Translations under genes and position numbers: made by a program | Assembly: GCA_964430375.1 (NCBI GenBank) | Contig: CAYSEZ010000026.1 | Coordinates: 1 to 12,437, forward strand | DNA length: 12,437 nucleotides | Direction: 5' to 3' | DNA from: HGM10836 sp964430375 | GTDB taxonomy: Bacteria; Bacillota_I; Bacilli_A; RF39; UBA660 | Shown: in pieces, positions 7,153-12,437 of the stretch | Layout of the letters: every line of letters starts with the position of its first letter | Position numbering within the stretch: the first letter of the stretch is position 1 | The notes under the pieces: model-generated | What the model saw: only the letters and a program-made list of their open reading frames with translations | Databases searched by the model: none | Told to the model about the DNA's origin: nothing

Positions 7153-7788
7153 CTATTTTAATACTATAAATAGTACTGCGATTGATATTATACCTAAACC
7201 TAGGAAAATATATGAAAAGTAACTTTGTGGTTTTTTTAGTTTAAAGTTTAGGACAAATAATAGGGATAATAGAGCCATGCCTATTGTAAATAGTAGGTTT
7301 ATATTATTTATATTTAATACATTATTTAATAAATATAGTAATGGTAATAGTACTACGGAGCTTGGTACAGGAAGGCCTCTATAGTATTTTACTGGACCAT
7401 CTTTTCCTGTTTCGTTTGCTACTACGTTAAAGTATGCTAATCTTATAACACCTGCGAGTGCATATAGTGTGTATATAATAATATGATAATATTCTTTTAA
7501 GTTTAGGCTATAGCAAATTACTATTGGTAAGAATATAAATGATACCATATCTGCTAGGGAATCTAATTGTACGCCAAATTCTTTTTCTTTTTCTGTTCTT
7601 TTGCAAGCTCTTGCTATTTTTCCATCGAACGAGTCTAATACTCCTGAAATTATTAGGCAAGATAATGCTCCGACTATTTTGTGTGTTATTGCTAGATATG
7701 TTCCTATTATTCCTGATACTACTGCTAGGTAGGTTACTAGGGTTGATATTTTATAATATCCTATTAATATTTGTTTTTCTTCTTTCAT
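7153..7788 (-). CDS. pssA: CDP-diacylglycerol-serine O-phosphatidyltransferase (CDP-alcohol phosphatidyltransferase)
   Basis: Membrane enzyme predicted to condense CDP-diacylglycerol with serine into phosphatidylserine, the precursor of phosphatidylethanolamine. 211 residues, largely hydrophobic with about six spans. The CDP-alcohol signature is complete: D52, D55-G56, A59-R60, G72, D76 and D80 (DxxDGxxAR...GxxxDxxxD). The gap between AR and G is 11 residues (ACKRTEKEKEF) instead of the usual 8, as I recall from a PssA branch in Clostridia and Bacilli; DSLADMVSF is also PssA-like. PssA fits better than PgsA, but the alcohol acceptor is not proven. RBS AGGAGT. Last gene of the uvrB unit, 12 bp after the DUF1287 gene. 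No decarboxylase gene is nearby. Confidence 0.85.
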   Translation of the reverse strand: MKEEKQILIGYYKISTLVTYLAVVSGIIGTYLAITHKIVGALSCLIISGVLDSFDGKIARACKRTEKEKEFGVQLDSLADMVSFIFLPIVICYSLNLKEYYHIIIYTLYALAGVIRLAYFNVVANETGKDGPVKYYRGLPVPSSVVLLPLLYLLNNVLNINNINLLFTIGMALLSLLFVLNFKLKKPQSYFSYIFLGLGIISIAVLFIVLK

Positions 7789-7800
7789 TTTTTTACTCCT

Positions 7801-8538
7801 TTAATTCATTATTTCTCTTAATTCTTTGGTATATGTAAATCTATAGTGACCTGTTACTTCTCTATTTATGGTTTCTAGGTCTACTTCGTATTCATCTTTT
7901 TTTGTTAATTCTACTATATATGGGATTCCATTTTTATTTCTTTTATTTGATACTATACCTACGTGGTCTCCATAGTCAAAGATAATTATATCTCCGATGT
8001 TAAATTCTTTTATATTATTTATGTTTGTAGTTAATTCTTTTGCATATCTTTTTAAGAATGTTTCTATGTTATTTATTCTTCTAAAGTCTATGTTATCATC
8101 TATATCTTCAATATTATATATATTATCTTTATATGTATTTCTTATATCTCTTGACATCATATCTTTTAAATCATATCCTGCTTCTTTTAGGGCAGACCAT
8201 ATAATATCAGAACTTACTCCTTCATTTTCTGGTGGATAACCTCCGGCATAGTAATCACTGGTATAGATAGTTGTGCTTTTTATTTTTTTTATGGCTCCTT
8301 CTAGCATTTGCTCATAATCATCTATTCCATCATAGTTATTGTCTCTAGTACTTTCTATATCAATTAGTCCAAAGTCAGTTGAAGTATAATATTCTTTTTC
8401 TTTTACATATGGGGTTATATCTCTATTTGATAGGTATTTATATTCTATAAAGTAGGATGCTAGTGTTAGTAGTAATAATATAAATAACATTATAAATATA
8501 AGTTTTGGTTTCTTTTTTAATTTTTTCTTTTTTGCCAT
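7801..8538 (-). CDS. DUF1287 family protein, membrane-anchored, expected Cys replaced by Ser
   Basis: 245 residues. A very basic N-terminus (MAKKKKLKKKPK) and one hydrophobic segment (about 13-31) suggest a type II membrane anchor with the rest outside the cell. A Ca-site-like stretch DNNYDGIDD is at 66-74. From about 96 it follows DUF1287 (YijF-like, related to papain/NlpC-type folds): YYAGGYPPENEGV (96-108), NIDFRRINNIETF (149-161), GDIIIFDYGDHVGIVS (182-197) and TGHYRF (229-234). From memory, family members read GVCTDV where this one reads GVSSDI (S109, codon AGT), so the putative nucleophile is lost while H192 remains. Function unknown; a wall-related or binding role is inference only. 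It sits 8 bp after uvrB, RBS AAGGAG. Confidence 0.8.
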   Translation of the reverse strand: MAKKKKLKKKPKLIFIMLFILLLLTLASYFIEYKYLSNRDITPYVKEKEYYTSTDFGLIDIESTRDNNYDGIDDYEQMLEGAIKKIKSTTIYTSDYYAGGYPPENEGVSSDIIWSALKEAGYDLKDMMSRDIRNTYKDNIYNIEDIDDNIDFRRINNIETFLKRYAKELTTNINNIKEFNIGDIIIFDYGDHVGIVSNKRNKNGIPYIVELTKKDEYEVDLETINREVTGHYRFTYTKELREIMN

Positions 8539-8546
8539 AGTACTCC

Positions 8547-10493
8547 TTATTTTACTTTTAATTCAAATAATATATCTCTTAACTGCATTGCTCTTTCAAA
8601 GTCTAGGTTTTTAGCAGCTTCTTTCATTTCTTGTTCTATTTTATCTATTTCTTTCTCATTTATTATATCATTATTTTGAGTAATATTGCTAGTTTCTTTT
8701 TCTATGTTTGTTACTACTTCTTTTATTTCTTTTTTTATTGTTTCTGGAGTTATGTTATGTTTTTTGTTATATTCTTCTTGAATTGTTCTTCTTCTTTTTG
8801 TTTCTTCGATTGCTATTTTCATGCTGTCGGTAGTGTTATCTGCGTACATAATTACGTGGCCATTTTTGTTTCTAGCACATCTTCCTATGGTTTGAATTAG
8901 GCTTCTTGAACTTCTTAGGAAGCCTTCTTTATCTGCATCTAGTATTGCAATTAGGCTTACTTCTGGAATATCTAGGCCTTCTCTTAGGAGGTTTATTCCT
9001 ACGATGCAGTCGTAAGTTCCTTTTCTTAAGTCATTTATTATTTTTAATCTTTGTAGTGTTTTTACTTCTGAATGGAGATATGCAACTTTTATATCTAGTT
9101 CTTTTAGGTAGTTTGTTAGTTCTTCGGCCATTCTGATAGTTAGGGTTGTTATTAGAACTCTTTCGTTTTTTTCTTTTCTTATTTTTATTTCTTCGATTAG
9201 GTTGTCTATTTGTCCTTTACTTGGTCTTATTTCTATAGTTGGATCTAATAAGCCTGTTGGTCTTATTATTTGGTCTATTTTGTTTTCTTTTGCTTTTTCT
9301 AATTCATAGTCTCCTGGGGTTGCTGATACGTAAATAACTTTGTTTATTTTGTTTTCAAATTCTTCAAATTTTAGTGGTCTATTGTCTAAAGCACTTGGAA
9401 GACGAAAACCGTATTCTACTAGGGTTGTTTTTCTTGCTCTATCACCGTTATACATTGCTCTTACTTGGGGAATTGTTACGTGTGATTCGTCAATTACTAG
9501 GAGAAAGTCTTTTGGAAAGAAGTCTATTAAGGTAGATGGTGTTTCTCCTTCTTTTCTTCCTGCTAGGTGTCTAGCATAGTTTTCTATACCACTGCAGAAA
9601 GAGGTTTCTTTAATCATTTCTAGGTCATAGTTTACTCTTTGTTCTAGTCTTTGGGCTTCAAGTAGTTTGTTATTTTCTTTTAGGTAGTTTAGTCTATCTT
9701 TTAGTTCTTCTTCGATTGTTTTAATTGCATTTTGCATTTTTTCATCACTTGTTACGAAGTGGCTTGCTGGAAAGATTGATACTGTTTTTTTGTCTTTTAA
9801 AATGGAACCTGTTACTACATCTATTTCTGATATTCTATCTATTGTACTTCCAAATAGTTCTACTCTTATTCCTTTTGAGTGTTCGTTATTTGGAATTATT
9901 TCTATTACATCTCCACGTGCTCTAAAGGTTCCTCTTTTTAAGTCTATATCATTTCTTTCGTAGAGCATATCTATTAATTTATTTAATATGTCGTTTCTTT
10001 CTATTTCATCGTTTATGCTTAAAGTTAACATTTTGTTTTGGTATTCTTCTTTTTCTCCGATGCCGTATATACAGGAAACTGATGATACTACAATTACATC
10101 GTCTCTTGAAAGAAGTGCACTTGTTGCTTCGTGACGTAATTCGTCTATTTCATCGTTTATTGATGAGTCTTTTTCTATATAGGTATCTGTTTGGGGAATA
10201 TATGCTTCGGGCTGGAAATAGTCGTAATATGAAACGAAGTAAGTTACTTTGTTATGAGGAAATAGTTCTTTTAATTCGGAATATAGTTGTCCAGCAAGTG
10301 TTTTGTTGTGTGCTAGAACTAGGGTTGGTTTTTGAACATTGTTTATAACGTTTGCTATAGTAAATGTTTTACCTGTACCGGTTGCTCCGAGTAAAACTTG
10401 GTGTTTTTCATTATTTAGTATTCCTTTGGTTAGTTTTTCAATTGCTTCTGGTTGGTCGCCACTTGGTTTGTAGTTTGATTCTAATTTAAACAT
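8547..10493 (-). CDS. uvrB: UvrABC excinuclease subunit B
   Basis: Damage-verifying helicase-like subunit of nucleotide excision repair; it is loaded by UvrA and recruits UvrC. 648 residues, close to the usual 650-670. Walker A GATGTGKT is at 36-43, and the strand-separating beta-hairpin region with YYDYFQPEAYIP is at 89-100 followed by DELRHEATSALLSR. Walker B DESH is at 335-338, motif V LLREGLDIPE at 502-511, motif VI QTIGRCARN at 534-542 (Cys where Ala is usual), and the C-terminal UVR coiled-coil that contacts UvrC is at about 613-648. RBS AGGAG. First gene of a unit with the DUF1287 gene and pssA. uvrA is not in the window. Confidence 0.98.
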   Translation of the reverse strand: MFKLESNYKPSGDQPEAIEKLTKGILNNEKHQVLLGATGTGKTFTIANVINNVQKPTLVLAHNKTLAGQLYSELKELFPHNKVTYFVSYYDYFQPEAYIPQTDTYIEKDSSINDEIDELRHEATSALLSRDDVIVVSSVSCIYGIGEKEEYQNKMLTLSINDEIERNDILNKLIDMLYERNDIDLKRGTFRARGDVIEIIPNNEHSKGIRVELFGSTIDRISEIDVVTGSILKDKKTVSIFPASHFVTSDEKMQNAIKTIEEELKDRLNYLKENNKLLEAQRLEQRVNYDLEMIKETSFCSGIENYARHLAGRKEGETPSTLIDFFPKDFLLVIDESHVTIPQVRAMYNGDRARKTTLVEYGFRLPSALDNRPLKFEEFENKINKVIYVSATPGDYELEKAKENKIDQIIRPTGLLDPTIEIRPSKGQIDNLIEEIKIRKEKNERVLITTLTIRMAEELTNYLKELDIKVAYLHSEVKTLQRLKIINDLRKGTYDCIVGINLLREGLDIPEVSLIAILDADKEGFLRSSRSLIQTIGRCARNKNGHVIMYADNTTDSMKIAIEETKRRRTIQEEYNKKHNITPETIKKEIKEVVTNIEKETSNITQNNDIINEKEIDKIEQEMKEAAKNLDFERAMQLRDILFELKVK

Positions 10494-10523
10494 AGCATTC
10501 TCCTTTTTGTTTTTTATATGAAT

Positions 10524-10552
10524 ATTCTATCATTATTTTTTTGTTAATACAA
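10524..10552 (-). promoter_or_regulatory. Promoter of the uvrB unit
   Basis: TTGTAT (10552-10547), 17-nt spacer, TAGAAT (10529-10524) preceded by TGA. The start would give a leader of roughly 25 nt. No convincing Gram-positive LexA box (GAAC-N4-GTTC) overlaps it, so SOS control is not supported here. Confidence 0.6.
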
Positions 10553-10604
10553 GGTTCTTAAATTTTTAAGTGCGAATAGGTACCCCTAAAAAAATGTGAT
10601 TTTA

Positions 10605-10752
10605 TGGTATTATGTATACAGATGAAGAAAACTTCATATAATAAAAAAGGATATACTTAACTTTCACGTGGTTAGGTATACTCCATTAAAGTTTGGTGCA
10701 CACTAACGCTATGATAACGCTAGTGTGCTTTTTCTATTTAAATAGTATTATA
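10605..10752. ncRNA. Candidate structured RNA or two-way terminator with two nested palindromes
   Basis: Two long palindromes lie back to back. Hairpin B pairs GGATATACTTAACT (10649-10662) with GGTTAGGTATACTCC (10670-10684), with one bulged C. Hairpin A pairs GCACACTA (10698-10705) with TAGTGTGC (10721-10728) plus inner pairs. AACTTT (10659-10664) and AAAGTT (10688-10693) could form a pseudoknot. Plus strand: extended -10 TGGTATTAT (10605-10613), small hairpin at 10622-10637, and hairpin A followed by TTTTT (10729-10733). Minus strand: TATAAT (10752-10747) and hairpin B followed by TTTTTT (10648-10643). All flanking genes are on the minus strand, so a minus-strand terminator is expected but not one on the plus strand. 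I do not recognise the family and cannot fix the strand. Confidence 0.45.
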
Positions 10753-10821
10753 AACACTAAAGTAAATTAGAATTTATATATTTATTAGCAATTTTGTTAA
10801 TAAATTATTTTTTATAAAATT

Positions 10822-11219
10822 TCAGGCATTATTGCGCATATCTTCGAGTATTTTTTCTATAAAAAGTTGGAATGTGCAGTATGGGTTTGTTGTTCCTACG
10901 ATTTCATCTGTTTCTTTGATTGGTAATGTTTTCGGGGTACCATATACTGTTGCAGATAAAGAAAACACTATTTTTTTACATAAAGTGAAATACTGCGTCT
11001 ATTTTGTTTTCATTAAACACTTTTTCTAACATATCTATGCTTGTATAATTCATTTTATATAATTTAAAGTCTTTATTTGTTGTTTTTTTATGTTATCTAA
11101 TACTTTTCTTTTAATAGTATAAAAGTTATCAATAATTATTACTTCTTCATTATTATTTAATAATTCTACTACGTGTGGTTTTCTACATAACTTGCTTCAC
11201 CCGTTGCTAATATTTTCAT
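10822..11219 (-). pseudogene. galE: Decayed, truncated UDP-glucose 4-epimerase
   Basis: Remnant of the Leloir-pathway NAD-dependent epimerase. From an ATG at 11219 with AGAGGAAA upstream it reads MKILATGEASYVENHT, matching GalE MKILVTGGAGYIGSHT, but the Rossmann glycines at positions 8, 10 and 13 are E, S and E. A missing base then gives TAG; in the next frame VVELLNNNEEVIIIDNF follows, then after another shift LYKMNYTSIDMLEKVF and KIDAVFHF. About 30 residues are absent before VFSLSATVYGTPKTLPIKETDEIVGTTNPYC, where YxxxK has become YCTFQ (Tyr kept, Lys lost). Reading ends at TGA after EKILEDMRNNA; the remaining half of the protein is gone. It follows the hpf terminator. Confidence 0.85.
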
Positions 11220-11228
11220 TTTTCCTCT

Positions 11229-11260
11229 TAAAAAAGTTATTAACAAAAAAGTTAATAACT
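11229..11260 (-). terminator. Terminator of hpf
   Basis: Perfect 10-bp stem AGTTATTAAC (11260-11251 on the minus strand) / GTTAATAACT (11244-11235), loop TTTTTT, then TTTTTAA. The stem begins inside the hpf stop codon (TAG). The stem is AT-rich, so strength is moderate. Confidence 0.8.
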
Positions 11261-11783
11261 ATTCTTCTTCTAGTAGGCCATAATCATTTTCTTTTCTTTT
11301 GTAAACAATTGCTGTTTTACCTGTTTCTCTGTTTTTAAAGAAGAAAAAGTCATGGTTTGTTAGTTCCATTTGGAGAATTGCTTCTTCTTCATCCATTGGT
11401 TTTAGGTCTATTTTTTTTCTTTTTACTATTTGTTCTTCTTGTTCTTCTATATCAATAAAGTCTAATACAAAATCTTCTTTTGTTTTGTCTTTTCTTTTAT
11501 TTAATCTTGTTTTATTTTTTCTTATTTGTCTTTCTAATTTATCTAAAGCAGTATCTATTATTGCATAGAAATCTTTTCCTTTTTCTTCTACACGAAGTGT
11601 GTATTCTTTTAATGGAATTGTTATTTCTACTTTTTGATTTGCTCCATATACTTTAAATAAGATGTTAGCAGTTATTTCGTTTTCATTTTCAAGATATTTG
11701 TTTAATTTCTTTAATTTTTCTGATGCATATTCTTTCATTGCGTCAGTTATTTTTGTTTTTTCACCACGAATATTTATTTTCAT
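11259..11783 (-). CDS. hpf: Ribosome hibernation promoting factor, long form
   Basis: Binds the decoding region of the 30S subunit and dimerises 70S ribosomes into inactive 100S particles in stationary phase or stress. 174 residues, the long two-domain form typical of Bacillota. The N-terminal RaiA-like domain is residues 1-100 (MKINIRGEKTKITDAMKEYASEKL at the start), a charged linker follows at 100-125, and the C-terminal dimerisation domain is at 126-174 with MELTNHDFFFFKNRETG and KRKENDYGLLEE. RBS AGGAGG, 7 nt before ATG. It has its own extended -10 promoter and a terminator overlapping its stop, so it is a single-gene unit. Confidence 0.97.
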   Translation of the reverse strand: MKINIRGEKTKITDAMKEYASEKLKKLNKYLENENEITANILFKVYGANQKVEITIPLKEYTLRVEEKGKDFYAIIDTALDKLERQIRKNKTRLNKRKDKTKEDFVLDFIDIEEQEEQIVKRKKIDLKPMDEEEAILQMELTNHDFFFFKNRETGKTAIVYKRKENDYGLLEEE

Positions 11784-11803
11784 TTTATCATCCTCCTAGT
11801 ACA

Positions 11804-11812
11804 ATTATATCA
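11804..11812 (-). promoter_or_regulatory. Extended -10 promoter of hpf
   Basis: TGATATAAT: perfect TATAAT at 11809-11804 with an upstream TG. No good -35 is visible; the 17 bases upstream are mostly the T-run of the csp terminator. The start would lie roughly 15-20 bases before the AGGAGG ribosome binding site. Confidence 0.6.
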
Positions 11813-11817
11813 TGAGT

Positions 11818-11850
11818 AAAAAAAAATTGCTACCTATTAATTGGTAACAA
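11818..11850 (-). terminator. Terminator of the cold-shock gene
   Basis: Stem TTGTTACC (11850-11843) / GGTAGCAA (11834-11827), eight pairs with one G-U, loop AATTAATA, then nine T (11826-11818). The 5' arm lies within the last codons of the cold-shock gene and the stop codon is in the loop. Confidence 0.85.
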
Positions 11851-12055
11851 CTGTTTCTTTTACAACTTTTACATTAGTTGCTTGTAATCCCTTACCAGTT
11901 TCAATCAATCTAAAGTTTACATAGTCGCCTTCTTTTAATGTTTTATAACCTTCCATATTGATTGCTGAGTAATGAACAAATATATCTTGATTTGGTTTAT
12001 ATTCAATAAATCCAAAGCCTTTGTCGTTATTGAACCATTTTACAAATCCGTTCAT
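11837..12055 (-). CDS. Cold-shock domain protein, CspA type
   Basis: Single-stranded nucleic acid binding protein that acts as an RNA chaperone. 72 residues, one OB-fold cold-shock domain. RNP1 is KGFGFIE at residues 12-18 and RNP2 is DIFVHYSAI at 24-32; the opening MNGFVKWFNNDKGFG and the LKEGDYVNFRLIETGKGLQATNV stretch are standard. ATG start with GGAGAGGTG upstream. Single-gene unit with its own promoter and terminator. Whether it is cold-induced or constitutive cannot be told; the 5' leader is short (about 45 nt), unlike the long thermosensing leader of E. coli cspA. Confidence 0.97.
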   Translation of the reverse strand: MNGFVKWFNNDKGFGFIEYKPNQDIFVHYSAINMEGYKTLKEGDYVNFRLIETGKGLQATNVKVVKETVVTN

Positions 12056-12108
12056 TATATCACCTCTCCTTCTTTGCTTATTACTTTTAACTTCTTGCTA
12101 GCATATTC

Positions 12109-12117
12109 ATAATAGCA
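12109..12117 (-). promoter_or_regulatory. Extended -10 promoter of the cold-shock gene
   Basis: TGCTATTAT at 12117-12109 (TGN plus -10 TATTAT). The position of the -35 reads AATAAA, so recognition would rest on the extended -10. It lies between the LytTR remnant and the cold-shock gene. Confidence 0.5.
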
Positions 12118-12146
12118 TAAAGAAGAGTGTTTTTATTATTTTTTCC

Positions 12147-12437
12147 TTATTCGGTCACTTTCTGGCATTTTTTGGTAATTACTTCTTTTACTTTTTTCTT
12201 GTAGTTTCTGGAAAACAGATTTGTTGTTTCTTTATTTGAAAATGTAATTATTTTTTTATTGAAGTCAATCATTTCAACATTATTTATGTTTACAATAGCG
12301 CTTTGATGTGTCCTAACAAAATTATTAGTTAATATTTTATCCATTCCTTTAATTGTATTATTTATGCTGTAAACACCATCTAAACCTTACCTACGGACAG
12401 TTTTTTATTTCATAAAATAAAGAGGTATTACACTATT
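12147..12437 (-). pseudogene. LytTR DNA-binding domain regulator, likely decayed (partial at edge)
   Basis: The intact part from ATG 12344 encodes 65 residues matching the C-terminal two thirds of a LytTR domain: NNFVRTHQSAIVNINNVEMIDF, then FSNKETTNLFSRNYKKKVKEVI. In the same frame upstream, GLDGVYSINNTIKG extends the homology, but TAA codons at 12389-12387 and 12407-12405 interrupt it, with KTVRR and LYFMK between and before them looking like the missing first strands. The ATG at 12344 has AAAGGA directly against it, too close to act as a good ribosome site. A LytTR regulator (for example of cell wall or bacteriocin genes) that has lost its N-terminal part is the simplest reading; a short standalone protein is less likely. 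The gene's true 5' end is outside the window. Confidence 0.65.

Noticed and set aside
10530..10580. LexA/SOS box upstream of uvrB
   Set aside because: Only GAACCTTGTATT-like sequence is seen; the second half does not match GTTC.
10605..10752. tRNA, SRP RNA, 6S RNA or tracrRNA
   Set aside because: No cloverleaf with TTCGA-type T loop or CCA end, no SRP tetraloop/GGTCGAAGC core, too short for 6S, and no Cas genes or repeats to pair with a tracrRNA.
10832..11029. Open frame of 65 codons on the plus strand
   Set aside because: It lies antisense to the galE remnant, has no ribosome binding site and no family-like sequence; the minus strand explains the region.
12387..12407. Stop-codon reassignment to explain the LytTR interruptions
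   Set aside because: The stops are TAA, which also ends intact genes here (nusG, uvrB, rplL); Trp is TGG throughout, so no recoding is indicated.
1..12437. CRISPR array, insertion sequence or phage genes
   Set aside because: No regularly spaced repeats, transposase-like frames or phage genes are present on either strand.

Overview
The window comes from a low-GC, AT-rich Bacillota genome. All recognisable genes are on the minus strand, so transcription runs from high to low coordinates. The gene order secE-nusG-rplK-rplA-rplJ-rplL-rsmC-like-rpoB, the long-form HPF and the CspA-type protein fit Bacilli in the broad sense, possibly an Erysipelotrichia- or RF39-like lineage; the sequence alone does not settle the genus. 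Trp is encoded by TGG and no in-frame TGA occurs inside the intact genes, so the standard bacterial code applies.

Reading in the direction of transcription: at the right edge lies a decayed LytTR-domain regulator (12147-12437), then a cold-shock protein gene and the ribosome hibernation factor gene hpf, each with its own extended -10 promoter and terminator. Next comes a wrecked, truncated galE (UDP-glucose 4-epimerase) remnant, then about 130 bp with two strong nested palindromes that could be a small structured RNA or a two-way terminator. After this lies a tight three-gene unit, uvrB - DUF1287 membrane-anchored protein - pssA (DNA repair, probable envelope protein, phospholipid synthesis), closed by a 12-bp inverted repeat.

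The left 60% is the classic translation/transcription cluster: secE-nusG (overlapping by one base), rplK-rplA, rplJ-rplL, an RsmC-family methyltransferase gene, and rpoB, which runs off the left edge with roughly the last 80-100 residues missing. Each block has its own visible promoter. The leaders carry the expected autoregulatory RNA: GTGGGA...CCAC elements before both rplK and rplA that look like L1-binding sites, and a clear L10 leader with an attenuator hairpin before rplJ.

I found no CRISPR array, insertion sequence, prophage gene, tRNA or rRNA, and no clearly new multi-gene system. The items most worth a second look are the palindromic RNA candidate at 10605-10752, the DUF1287 protein whose expected cysteine is a serine, and the two decayed genes (galE, LytTR), which show ongoing gene loss.
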